Of a stretch of DNA of 64,000 bases, positions 47,651 through 60,841 are shown one piece after another (position 1 is the stretch's first letter; each line of letters opens with the position of its first letter). The notes beneath the pieces are model-generated. The model ran no database searches. It was given only the letters and a program-made list of their open reading frames with translations, and had not been told where the DNA came from. A program made the position numbers and the translations under genes. This DNA is from Acestrorhynchus altus (lineage: Eukaryota > Chordata > Actinopteri > Characiformes > Acestrorhynchidae): contig CM067507.1 of NCBI GenBank assembly GCA_034509495.1, positions 9,755,716-9,819,715 on the forward strand. The letters are read 5' to 3'.

Positions 47651-50215
47651 GTTTTATTTCAAAGGTGCCTTTCTGGCACTCAAGGACACCGTACAAGAAT
47701 AAAATAGACAATAAAATCAAAATAAGAAAAGGAACAAATAAGATAAATATAAGAATATAAACAGAGAAAAATAATAGAGTCAAACGGAAAAGGCATTTCT
47801 AAACAGGTGTGATTTGAGAGCAGATTTAAAGCTTGGAAGTGAATTTATGTTCCTTATTTAAGGCGGTAAGGAGTTCCAGAGTTGGTGGTGAGACGGGCGG
47901 AGGGGACAGTCAGGTGGATGGAGGAAGATGATCTGAAGGAGCGAGAGGGAGTAGCAACATGAAAAAGATTGAAAAGATAAGGTGGAGAGAGATTGTGGAT
48001 GGCCTTGAAAGTGAACAGAAGAATTTTGTATTCTATTCTGAAATTAACTGGGAGCCAGTGAAGCTGTTGCAAGACAGGAGTGATGTGGTGAATGGGTGGG
48101 GTTCTGCTAATGATACGGGCAGCTGAGTTCTGGACCAGTTGGAGCTTATGGAGATATTTGTGGGGGAGACCATAGAGGAGGGAGTTGCAATAATCAAAGC
48201 GGGATGTAACGAGGCAGTGAACAAGGATGGCAGTGGAATAGGGAGTAAGGGATGGATGGAGGTGATTGATGTTATGTAGGTGGAATTATGCAGACTGGGT
48301 AATGTTGTTGATATGGGACTGAAATGAAAGGGTACTGTCAAGGATGACACCCAAACTCTTTACTTGTGGGGAGGGAGAAACGGAGCAGTTATCAATTTCA
48401 AGGCTGAAACATTTGATTTTGGATAAAGTAGATTTTGTACCAATAAGGAGAACCTCTGTTTTATCACTGTTTAATTTGAGTAAATTTGAAGAGAACCAGG
48501 ATTTTATTTCAGTCAAGCAGTTAGTAAGAGCGGATGGTGGGAGGCTGGAGGCGGGTTTACTGGTAACATAGAGTTGGGTGTCATCCGCGTGTTTCTCGGG
48601 AGCTGAAAGGAGGAAAAGGAGAAGAGAGTTCAAAAGTAATACAGTGGATGGGTTGTGAACTGAGATGCTGGTGGATCTTTATTTATTATCTATTTATTCA
48701 AAAAATGACATGAGGGAGTTACAGAAAGCAGTTGAACACAGATGGGAAGGTGAAAATATTGACTTGGTGGTGCCTTCATTTGAACACATTAAACCAGTGT
48801 AGTAGTTGGATTTGGCCTGAGTGATACAGTCCTTATAATATATAGGACTGTATATAATATAATATAAGGACTATATATACACCTTATAATGTAGTATGTG
48901 GTTTTTGTATATGTCTTTATGAACAACTAGTCCAGTTTTCTGGTGAAGCCTCTCAAGTTGCCGTCCTTTGGCCTTCATGAGCCGAAGTTTGGGAGCAAGA
49001 GAGTTGAGTATTGAATGAAGACCAGTGTTGTAATGTGAGACCAGCTCTTCAAGGGAGGTTGAATTTAGAGTAATCATGAGAGAATTGGCACAGAAGGAGA
49101 GAGAATTTAAATTAATATCCTTAATGTTATGGAAAGAAAGCTTAGTGATGGAGAGAGGAACGCAAATATTAAATGAGAGGAGGAAATGGTCAGTTATGGG
49201 AAGTTCATCTGCTGTATGATCAGAGGGAGAAACACCAGAACAACAGACTAGGTCCAGGATGTGACCCTTAGAGTGAGTGGGAACATCAGTGTACTGCTGA
49301 AGGCCAAAACTCTCAAGACAGGATGTAAAATCTTTAGTCAGGGGGTTACTGACATCGTCCATGTGAATATTAAAATCACCCAACACTATGATGTTTGGTG
49401 AGAGGGTGGACAAGTGTGTGAGCAGAGCAGCAAAGTCATTTAGAAAGTCACTGTCAGGGTTTGGGGGGCGGTAGACGGTTGTGTGGGAGTAGGTCCAGAG
49501 AGCTGACACAGTTGATTCAAAGGAGGAGAAGGTAGGAACAGACAACGGCGAGACTTTCCACTCCTCTCGGTAGATTATCGCGAGACCTCCTCCCCGGCCG
49601 GTGCCGTGAGGTTGACAGATGTAAACAAACCACGGTGGGGTGAAATCAATAAGCTAGGAGAAGTCATTGGGTTGTTGCCAAGTCTCTGTTAAACATAAAA
49701 AATCAAACTTTAGGTCAGTGAGGAGATCCTGGATGAGATGTCCTTTGCCAGTGAATGAGCGGATGTTAAGCAGACCAAAGTTGACAGAGGAGTTATCAGA
49801 CTTTGCAGGAGCGTTAGCCGACCGGGCTGGGCAGGCCGCACGCTGCGGTCAACAACCCGGTTGGAAGCACGTGGAAGACGAGAGGTAGACCAGATGGATT
49901 TTATGGGTTTCGACGTGTCCACTTGGAAGTTCGGACGAGACCCACAGTGGATGTATCTCCTTCGGGGCAGGAAAGTTGCATCCGAGAGGAATAACGAAGC
50001 AGGTGGAGGTGCAGATAGGTGAGACCGCAGCCGGAGGAGCTCAGCAGCAGAGTACTGGAGCAGACCTGTTACAGATTGCTGGATAAGTGCCAGAAGAGTA
50101 CAGAGAAGCACGGGCCAGAAATAAGTCCTGCCGATTAGCATTGTAGATGAGGAGTCGACAGCCGGCGAGCAGCAGCAGCAAGTCGCGCCAGTGTCCACTC
50201 TAAAACCGGAAATAG
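47595..50215 (-). mobile_element. Long LINE (L2-clade-like) with (ATT)n 3' end, RT core deleted
   Basis: On the minus strand the element starts near 50198 with an N-terminal region (MLIGRTYFWPVLLCTLLALI, then QYSAAELLRLRSHL). It passes through the endonuclease at 49690-48900 (LCLTETW-type box, then VYRPPNPDSDFLNDF, IIVLGDFNIHMDD and DLVCCSGVSPSDHTADELPI). After a deletion it resumes at 48600 with the RT catalytic region (HADDTQLYVTSKP) and KSLGVILDSTLSFQSHI, then LHWLPVNFRIEYKILLFTFK at 48065. The 3' end carries an (AAT)n run at 47607-47648. Several long frames survive, so this is a younger copy than the others. Confidence 0.85.
47607..47648. repeat. (AAT)n run, LINE 3' terminus
   Basis: About 13 AAT units directly at the 3' end of the minus-strand LINE, consistent with the simple-repeat tails of L2-type elements. 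Confidence 0.9.
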
Positions 50216-50532
50216 GTGATAAATGTGATAAATAAATACACTAATACTTGTGTTGTGTTAATTATATATGATGGAAAGGCTAAAACAATAATATATGCAT
50301 ATCATGATCTTGACTGGGTCTCTGTTCCTGGAATGTACTACATAGGTGGAAATAATCAGATTGTATGGTCACATTTGCAAAATCTCTATTTTTCTCCAGA
50401 TCTTCAGCTGGAGTTTCAGCTGGGGACATTTTATTCCTGCTTTAAATGACTTTGGATTCAACAGAATAAATATTAAAATACACATGTCTGCTCGTTTGTA
50501 CTTGTTGTATTTGTAATAAAACCATACACATA

Positions 50533-51140
50533 TACAGTGCATATGGAAAGTACACAACACTTCTCTTTTTGCACATTTTGGTATGTTACAGCTCTTGTTT
50601 GTTTGTTTTAACCTAACACAAAAAATATAACATGTACATAAGTATTCACAGCCTTTGCCATGACACTCAAAATTGAGCTCAGGTGCATCTTGTTTCCACT
50701 GATCATGGTTTATACAGATAGATTGAAGTACACCTATGGTAAATTCAGTTGAATGGACATGATTTGGAAAGGCCTTTAGTAGGACCAATAGTAGACCTTG
50801 CATATCAGAGCACAAACCCAGCCATGAAGTCTAAGTAATTGTCTGTACTCCTCCTAGACAGGATTGTATTGAGACACAGATCTGGGGAAGGGTACAAAAA
50901 TGTGCTGCTACATTAATGGTCCCAATAAGCATAGTGGCCTCCATCATCTATAAATAGAAGAATTTTGGAACCACCACAACTCTTCATATACTGGCGGTGA
51001 GTGATGATGGTAGGAGGGCCTTTGTCACTCTGACAGACTTCCAACATTGCTGTGTGGAGAGAGGAGAACCTTCAAGAAGGACACCCATTTCTGCAACACT
51101 CCACCAATCAGGCCTGTATGGTATGAGTGACCAGAAGGAA
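50533..51140 (+). mobile_element. Tc1-like element, 5' half
   Basis: It begins with 'tacagtgcatatggaaagta'. The untranslated leader and the N-terminal transposase region follow ('cctagacaggattgtattga', 'tctggggaagggtacaaaaa', 'cacagatctggggaagg'), then 'ccttcaagaaggacacccat' and 'caccaatcaggcctgtatgg'. The frame is broken, and the 3' half and right terminus are missing. The family is shared with 31462-32289. Confidence 0.75.
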
Positions 51141-53661
51141 ACCACTTTCTAACTGCTGAAATTAGACAGCGGAGATGGAAATACAGAATAGCAAACAAAA
51201 AATTGATTTGTTTTACCTTTAAAATGAATGGGAATGGGCAGAGCTAACATCATAGAGCAACCAGCCAGTGGAGGTGGATGGGTCCACATATCTTTAGAAA
51301 TGTGGGATTTTTTTGGGCTTGATATTTCTTTTTTGTTCAAAAAATGTTTTCATGAGGTGTGCTTTATCCACATTACTGTACATACATAATGTATGTTGGA
51401 CACATGTTTCAGGCAGGGGATTATACATTTGTGAAGAGTCCAACAGAAGGAACAGGTTTTTAAGAAACTGTAAATTACCTATCCACTTCAAGCCAGCCTC
51501 TACTAATCTTCTGGGATTTTGTGTACGTAGAGACACACTTAAAGTGCACTTTCAAACCACAAACTGAGGGACCAGCAATTAAAACATGATGTGTCTTTAA
51601 ACCAGGATAATACAACACTGGCTTGGCTTATGAAAGATAGCGAGAGCTCCATCTCCTGAAATTATTTATTTAGCTAGCTAGCTTTTTGTGAGCAGGCAAC
51701 AAATTTGTTTATTTTTGTAAATGATTCATGAATTTGGTGATCACTAAATACATTGAGGATGGCCTGCTTTGAGATTAAAACTTGATCTTAAAAATAATCT
51801 TAGGGTGGGCCAGCTAATGCTAAAACCATACAACTCATCTTTAACTGCCTTTCCATAATTTTATAGAAAATGTCCTTTAAACACAGTATGACGACAGTTT
51901 TTGCTGATGAGGAGCGCCTTCTCCTTTTGCACCCAGCTGTCAAACACCACACATACAGCAAGTGTTGTTGACAGCAGCTTGCATGGACTTAAGTGGTGAG
52001 TACAATGCATATTGTGATCAGTATAAAAACAGCTTGCCTGAAATTGTGATCTTCAGATTCATCTGCTTGGAAAAGAGACCACGTCACAACTCACACTTAC
52101 AAGGAGTCTTCCTACCCTACAAATTCTGGACATCATGTGTGAGATAAGGTAGGCCAGTACCAGACTGTCATAAATCACGTCTATCACAGCACCTGGTCCA
52201 GGAAGCTATTTCTTTTTTTTTTCTCCAGTCTGTACACACTATAGTGTATTGAACAATACTGTGGACTATAATTACAGGTGGCTATATAGCTTGAGAGCAC
52301 CAAGGAACCACACTTGCACAATAAATGGAAAGTTTCATTTGCTTCCAGAATTTGTTGGAATTTCATTGAATCCAGTGTTTCCTATGGACTTTTGCTTCAA
52401 CACAATGCCAAAGCATGCCTGATCCACCCCCATGCTTAATGTATGTCTCCCATTAAATTCTGTGTCCAACATGCAGCTGGCTCTGAAATATTTATTGGTC
52501 CAGATATTATCTAGACCTCCACTGTTCCTGACATTTCTTAATTGTACTTTAAACTGAGAAAACACGACAAAATATTCTTATAGCCTTCTCCTGGTTTGTG
52601 GGCTTGAAACATTTTAAATTTCTGCGTGCTAGGCAGCTGCTAAGAAGTTTCATCAAGTGGCCTTTCTTAATTCTAATACTTCAACCTCAGTCAAAGTTGT
52701 TTGAGTGTTCAAATCTCTTCAGGTTCCCACACATTTGTAAGGTATTCCTTTCCTTTAATCACTGTAAAATTGTACAAATCCATTGGTATTGCTTAAAATG
52801 TTGAAATCTAGCATTTTTAACTACATTTATTTATTTTTTTTAACTTGCTGCTCAAAGTAACAGTAATTTTGACAAAGTGTACTCAAACTTTTGAATGCCT
52901 GTGTGTGAATGAGACTGACTGGATATAAGACAACAAGTGGAAGACAAGATTCACCCACAGGTGTTGCAGATGGCCTATAGGTCCTGCACTCTCTAAACCT
53001 GCCAAAGCTGGCATCCCAGCAGGCCCCATAAATGGTAAATAAATCTGACTAACTGGCAAGTTGCAATGTGGTTTTGAATTCCTGAGAAACCCTTGTTTCA
53101 CCCTTTACCCTGGTGAAAAATGCCATTTCAAAGGCAACACATGGTCCCATTATGTCACTTCTATCACTACTAGGGTTGATCGTCTTTTGCGATGGCTGCC
53201 CAGATAATCACACCAGCAGTTGGGGCAGTGTGTTGCTCCACAGCAAAGACAGGCCTCGAAACCTGGCTGTTGTCCAATCCAAAATGGAACATGGATTTGT
53301 TGATAAAGGTGATATTGTTGCAGTTCAGGTTTCTTGTTCATGACACCATATAACAAAACTGTCATGTAGGTGACAGTAGCTTGGTCAGAATGGTCTAGAT
53401 GGCCTGCATTTTTTTTTATTACCATGCTGCCCACACAGTTCAATTATGCGCCCCCTCTCAAAGGCTGTTAAGTGTCACTAAGCATGTGGTAGAAGCACAA
53501 GAGGCCTTTTATAAGAAAGCAGGGGAAGCACTTTTGTCCTCTTAATGTCCTCCTCTTGATAGACATGTATAATAATTGACATATCTGCCTGAAACATAAC
53601 TGCATGCCAAGTTGTGCAGCAACCCAACTGCATTGTTTTGTATATATCATGCATGCATGCA

Positions 53662-53663
<2 letters not shown>
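51141..53663. other. Non-coding stretch with possible decayed DNA transposon
   Basis: No gene is supported. 52320-52900 has phrases reminiscent of a decayed fish DNA transposon (for example 'tgatccacccccatgcttaa' and a terminal-like 'gtgtactcaaacttttgaat'), but ends are not clear. Open frames at 52883-53443 have no recognised motif. Confidence 0.35.

Positions 53664-53721
<58 letters not shown>
53664..53721. repeat. (AT)n microsatellite
   Basis: About 29 alternating TA units. Confidence 0.95.
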
Positions 53722-53726
<5 letters not shown>

Positions 53727-55050
53727 TATAAATATAAATGACACACATACATAACATTAGCACCAACGAAACAACATTGAGTAAAAATTCCATTTTATTT
53801 GTCACAATAGCTCAAATTCTAATGCTTGCCCATTCCAGTTTTTGAACCATCACCTTCAGATCACAACCTTCACCTGCTTATATATTCCACACATAAATGA
53901 AGATTTAAGATTTAAGTTTTTAATTTTTCCAGTCAGTGGTGCTGATGTTATGACTGATTGAACTGACAACATATAGCTTCCCAAAATTACTTAAGACTTT
54001 GTATCCTTTTCTAAAATAAAACTTATTTCAACACTATATGACCCTATTTTTGCCGACATTGCACCGTGTGGAAGAGACTCACATCACTGAGCTTCACATC
54101 ACATTGGCACCACAAAGCATGCAATGCTTATAAGTTCGCTTTCAGAAATCTTTATTCCTTTGTTCTAGTGATGTATATTGATAATGATCCTTGTTCTATC
54201 TATGGATTGCAGAGTCTCTTTAACGTTATAAAAACAAAAAAATGGCACAATCTGCGTAATCACTTTGTAGTGTTCTATCATAAACACCTTATTTATATTG
54301 AGAGGTGAGGGAGTGACTTCGGTGGAAAAGTAGGCAGATGGGTGGAGTGGTGGGTGTGTGTGTGTGTGTGTAGCACTTACGCATGGGGAGCCAATGGCCA
54401 TATCTACAGAAATCTCAGACTACCAGACAGGTATCTGCTACATCTTAACATCCCTCAAAAAATTGAAAATGCAAAAGCATACCAAAACATAACATTCAAC
54501 TCATAACAAAAGTTGTTTCCTTTACATTAGCAAATAGTAAAAAAAAAATGCAACTACTATGAAACACAGTATGACCTGGAACAGTAGTGATTACACTTCA
54601 TCAGAAAATAGAGGGAAGAAAGGGGAAGGGAATATACATGAGATGACCTGCCATGTTGTGCAAAGAATGAGAGCAGAACAAAATGGTCACCAGAGCCAAA
54701 CCTCTATGTAAAACCTGAAGGAAAAATGGGCTCGAGACTTCCATACTCTCTCTTTACAGACTATAAAAAGACTTAAGACAGTTTGTCTATACATTTTGGT
54801 CCCTGTGTGCAAAGAAGACATACAAATAGTTATACCTTCACAAATGGAAGTACAAAAAGTGAATGCCAAGGCACCTTGAAATATTTTACACAAATATATC
54901 AAGTAGTTTTTTGTTTTGTTTTTAAAATATAAGTAATCAAGCTTTGTTGTTTGTTCCCACAGTATTTGTTTTAAATGGGGTGGGGCCAAGGAATCAAACT
55001 TATCCATCCATCCTTCTTGCATTGCTCCTAAATCTGTCAAGGTCTTCAGG
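53722..55050. other. Probable 3' flank of tgif1
   Basis: No open frame with recognised content. A candidate minus-strand AATAAA (plus TTTATT) lies at 54151-54156, and a GT run at 54353-54371. Confidence 0.4.
54151..54156 (-). terminator. Candidate polyadenylation signal for tgif1
   Basis: AATAAA on the minus strand about 0.9 kb past the tgif1 stop. Weak evidence: only the hexamer is seen. Confidence 0.25.
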
Positions 55051-55578
55051 CTAAGAACATTTGGCCTGCAGCTCCGGCACTATGACCCTCTTCAAGGCTA
55101 CATCCACAAGCAGTTGGAATCCACTGAAGTCTTGAGTAAGGTCAGGTGGTGTTGGGGGTGGGGTGTTGAAAAGGCCACTCTGTGGGCTAGTGTTGTCTAC
55201 CTGGCATCCAAACAGCTCACCTGTTGCCAGCTCTGTGCTCCTTCCACATTCTGGATGCCCAGTGTGGCCGTGGTGATTGTAGTGTGACAGATGACTGAGG
55301 GGCGAGGTAAAACAGGTGAGAGGGGCATTTTGAGGGATGGAGCCTTCTTAGGGTAACCACTGGAGATAGGAGGACAGAAGCGGGGCTGTATGGGAACCAG
55401 GTTCATAGCCATCTCCATTTGGCAGTAGGCTGTGCTTGGGTGACTGTGAACTATCACTGAGCCCCTCAGCACCTTTGCTACTCCGTCGAGAAATAGTGAA
55501 CTGGTTGGGATCCTTGCCATCTTTCCGGAGCATTTCTGGGAGGAGCCTACGCCGAGCATTTATGAACCAGTTGCACAC
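55051..55578 (-). pseudogene. tgif1: tgif1 last exon, frame broken twice
   Basis: The acceptor 'ccactcag' precedes VCNWFINARRRLL (recognition helix WFINARR intact). The first frame runs through FTISRRSSKGAEGL and SLLPNGDGYEPGS to a TAA at 55350-55348. The next frame carries YPKKAPSLKMPLSPVLPRP and SVICHTTITT and stops at 55197. The first frame then resumes with CQVDNTSPQSGLFNTPPPTP and FSGFQLLVDVALKR, ending in TAG at 55053-55051. All three parts are TGIF1-like, so two small compensating indels are implied, at about 55420-55365 and 55240-55200. Confidence 0.8.
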
Positions 55579-57143
55579 CTGAGTGGTGAATGGGAGCAAG
55601 TTAGATTACATCAACAAACAAAGGTCAAAATCTCATGATATCTGAAACATACACTAGTGTGTCCAAAAATGTTTAATGAAAACATCAGAATCTCAGGTTA
55701 AATGTTTGCATAATGTCATGTTATATTTAATACATTTTAAGTGACATATCACTTAAGCTATGAGCCAAAAGTAAAAAAAATAGACAATCACTTGTAATCA
55801 ATTTTGATTGACAGTTTACCTTTTCAGAAACTGTGAATATGAATGAACTTTCCATCATTTTCTGAGATTTTGAGCACTGATATGTATCAGCATTAAATTA
55901 TACAAAAAATAAAAGAAAGACAAAATATAAATAAACATTTTGCTGGTATTTTAACTAAAATGCTACTAAATGGCAAAATGACAAATGTTTATTTCAGAAA
56001 ATAATGTATTTTATAATTCCATTCATTAAATAAATGAACTGGCATATCATATTCACTGCTATTGTCTTTACATGTGACTATAAATCTTATAAGGAGTTTA
56101 AATCTATTTAATAATGGTTCAACAATATGTGTGTACCTTCTCTATGGCTGGACTTTAAGAGGCTAGGTTTTTCATAATGCTAATGGTTAGCACCCTAAAC
56201 TTAAATCTAAACAAGATGGGACCTAAAACTTTTTAAGCAATAGCAATTGCAAAATGTACCTGTCTCTCAGAAATGACCAGTAAAGCCAAATAATTTGCAC
56301 ATTATCAGACACCTTTACAATTCTCAAGGTGGGCTTTGTGAACAACAGTTATGACCAGGTTGCCTGGCCTGTCAATGTAATACTAATGAGCAGACAAATG
56401 AAATCAAAGCCATCTAGCAAATCGTTTTCAAAAGGTTCAAAATGCATTTTCAATCTCTTGCCATCATCAGGCAAATATAGACATTACAGTCTGTCATAAG
56501 TGAAAACCCAAACCAGTAACCCTAGCACTTCTATGGCAACAAGCATGCATGGTTGCCTCTCACAGGCTGGCAGTCTTCATTGTCATTGTGTTTGTCTCTC
56601 TACTGTTTGGCATACAGCTGGTTGAGCATCAGGGAATTCCAAACTGTTAAAACATATCTGTCTGACTGTGTCTGTCTCTCCCACATGACTCAACAGCACT
56701 CCACTCAATTCATCTGCCTCAGGAATTCTCTACACCGATTAAAGGACACTAAATTACTTGCACTTCATATGGGGAAAAAGGAGGATCAGACTAGAGTCTT
56801 AATCAAAGTATGAGAACAATTTCAAATCCCTTTCTCTACCACTTTCTCTGGCTGATTCTTTCACATCAACTGAATAAAAAACAGGCCACTTATGACAGTT
56901 TGCCTGTGAAATAGGGCAGGTTACTGATCACCAAAGCTGAAAATTCCCTACTAAGTGACTTACTGAAATGACCTAGTTAGCTCTTCTATTTTAAACTTTT
57001 TTTTTTTTAAAACAAAGTACACGCTTTCTCATTCAACTCAATTTTAACAGCACATGTAACCCCTCTGATTTAAAAGAAACACAAGATGATACTTGAAAGT
57101 ATTAACTGTGTGCTATTGGAAAGCTGTCAAAGGCTGTGTGTAC
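55579..57143. other. tgif1 intron 2
   Basis: A 1.56-kb intron between good splice sites. No gene or clear transposon was seen. Confidence 0.6.
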
Positions 57144-57378
57144 CTGTAGTGTGGAAAGGTGAGTCTGTTTGGACAAGAGGGCTTTTTCCTGTTCTGAAGA
57201 GTATGCATTGTAGCGGTGCTCATAAAGCCAATCTCTGAGGATCTGTACAGATTCTTTGGGCAAGTTGCCTCTTCTCTTTCTCTTGGCTACAGCTCCACGG
57301 CTGGACCGACGGGGTCAGGGTGCATCCATGCTGTCCTCATCTTCTGTCTTGCTACCAGACAAAGCCTTTCTATCACCC
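57144..57378 (-). pseudogene. tgif1: tgif1 homeobox exon with in-frame TGA
   Basis: The exon reads LSGSKTEDEDSMDAP, then TGA (57317-57315), then PRRSSRGAVAKRKRRGNLPK and the homeodomain up to LSTLQ at the exon end, before donor 'gtacac'. Apart from the stop, the 78 codons are open. The TALE three-residue loop reads AYS where the family has AYP. CGA to TGA, a CpG-type transition, would explain the stop. Confidence 0.85.
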
Positions 57379-59297
<1,919 letters not shown>

Positions 59298-59313
59298 CTC
59301 TTTTAGTCTTCAT
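59298..59313 (-). CDS. tgif1: tgif1 candidate start exon (MKTKR)
   Basis: ATG at 59313-59311 followed by four codons and one base, then a consensus donor 'gtgagt'. The short TGIF1 isoform likewise starts with a tiny exon of about five codons (Met-Lys-x-Lys), ending in phase 1. In this window the homeobox exon would have to begin at 'gtgat' to join, but the available AG lies two bases earlier, so the junction shifts frame. Confidence 0.6.
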
Positions 59314-59931
59314 GTCCGATCAGAAATCAACGATCAAAACCCGCTTCTGCTGATCAGCTCAGCGCCGTGTCCAATTTATTCCTGTGAAAAAGTGTCGCTT
59401 TTTCAACATTCACCCTCAAAGCATTGAAATGTGAAACAGGAAGCAGAACGAAGTATCTGCTGTTCGGTTCATTTGTTGGAGACGAAGCACATTGTACCTG
59501 GGACTGCTTGCCTGCTCTCGCGCAGTGTGCGCGTGCTCGCGTGCGTGTTTGATCATGAAACAGGGTGACAGCTCTGTCTGACAGCTGTGACTCACCGTGC
59601 TCAGATCCTCCCCTCGGAGGAAACGGGGGAGTCAATATGACATCAGCGCGGAAGGAGAACCAGCCATAAGACAAAACGAGAGCAGGAGGAGTGAAAACAC
59701 GGGGACACTTTCCTGCATGTTGATCAGAATCAGGACGTCGTTTAGATCAGAAGATGAGGTTCAGGACGGGCTGTGCGCCACCGGTTCTATTTATATCGTC
59801 GTTATTGCTGTTTGACTCGCAGCCTGAAAAATGTACCTGTTTACCTGAGAGATGCTTACTGTTATGAGCCGAGTTTTGGACGCTCATTATATCAGTCCCG
59901 TTAACATTTAGAAGAGCTAAAGCTTTTCGTT

Positions 59932-60157
59932 AAACCTGTTGCTGCTGCTGGTTTGCTGCCATGAGGGCCGAATATAGGTCAACACACTGAGTGAGCACGT
60001 CATGTATGTCTGGCCTTAATTCCCAATCTGCTCCTAATAAGAGTTGCTGTGCCGACTGAACCTGAACAGTGCACCTGAACAGACATGATCCTAAGTTGGT
60101 AAATGCTTTGTGAAAAGATGAGAAGCGTGAAGTAGTGGCTAAGTCCACTAAGTCCAT
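59932..60157 (-). CDS. Unidentified 75-codon open frame, Gln-rich end
   Basis: ATG at 60157 begins MDLVDLATTSRFSSFHKAFT; the frame ends QQQQQV and TAA. The same frame is open upstream to about 60315 without another ATG, giving some 125 sense codons, unusual for this AT-rich sequence. An acceptor-like 'tttttattttggag' precedes it, so it could be a terminal exon of a gene or retroposed fragment just upstream of tgif1. No family is recognised; chance is possible. Confidence 0.25.
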
Positions 60158-60445
60158 GGCCTGCCGTGCGCAGGGCTTGTTTTGACCCCTGGTGGCAGTT
60201 ACAAGGGTACAAGCATGGTAGAATGTGTTGGGATACAGTATTGGACTGCCACCTTCTGGTATAGTTAATCTGCCTTTTTCTGCATTTCTCCAAAATAAAA
60301 AAGCCAGTTATCTTCTCTCAAGTTTCTGTCTCTAATATGTTTAACATATTGAAAATGTTAAATGTCCACCACAAATTATGCATGGCACAATTCAGTGTTG
60401 GATCAATTTATCTTTATGGTAATATTCGAATAAACAGTATAGTGT

Positions 60446-60707
60446 CATACCCGAGTTCAAAAGAGGACAAAATGTTGGTGTACGTCTTGCTGGCGCATCT
60501 GTGACCAAGACAGCATATCCAACAGGATTAACTGTGGACGCAAGAGGAAGCTGTCTGAAAGGGATGTTCGGGTGCTAACCTAGGTTGTATCCAGAAAATG
60601 TCATTCCCAAAAAGAATTGTCACTGGCCGCAAAAGGAGGCCCTAGTACACCATACTAATAAATTATTGTGGTCTAAAATCAGGTGTTTCAGTTTCATTGT
60701 CCAACCC

Positions 60708-60712
<5 letters not shown>
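60446..60712 (+). mobile_element. Tc1-derived MITE relative, 5'-truncated
   Basis: The right terminus 'tttcattgtccaacccctgt' and the adjoining 'attattgtggtctaaaatca' match 25858-26270. The remaining interior encodes EFKRGQNVGVRLAGAS-like and KRKLSE-like transposase pieces on the plus strand. The left terminus is missing. Confidence 0.75.

Positions 60713-60752
<40 letters not shown>
60711..60752. repeat. (AT)n microsatellite at transposon edge
   Basis: The TA repeat starts exactly at the TA target site of the element above, suggesting insertion into, or expansion from, a TA run. Confidence 0.9.
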
Positions 60753-60753
<1 letters not shown>

Positions 60754-60841
60754 TAAACACAGACACAATGGTTTTAATGCAGAGTATTACTCAACAGAAA
60801 TATTGCTAGATAGGTCATTTGGGGGGACTTGACTGGGAACT

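Noticed and set aside
51962..52147. 61-codon frame as a small gene
   Set aside because: No motif, no conservation clue, and length within chance expectation for this composition.
53113..53443. Overlapping frames on both strands with several Cys
   Set aside because: No recognised zinc-finger spacing or homologous motif; probably part of an old repeat.
55178..55218. Possible 41-nt intron (gtgagc...cacag) that would restore the frame in tgif1 exon 3
   Set aside because: It would be shorter than normal vertebrate introns. The sequence inside it, read in the first frame, also encodes TGIF1-like NTSPQSGLF, so a small indel is the simpler account.
59354..59674. 106-codon minus-strand open frame just upstream of the tgif1 start exon
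   Set aside because: It sits in the CpG-rich leader, shows no recognised motif, and is best explained as 5' UTR with low stop density due to GC content.
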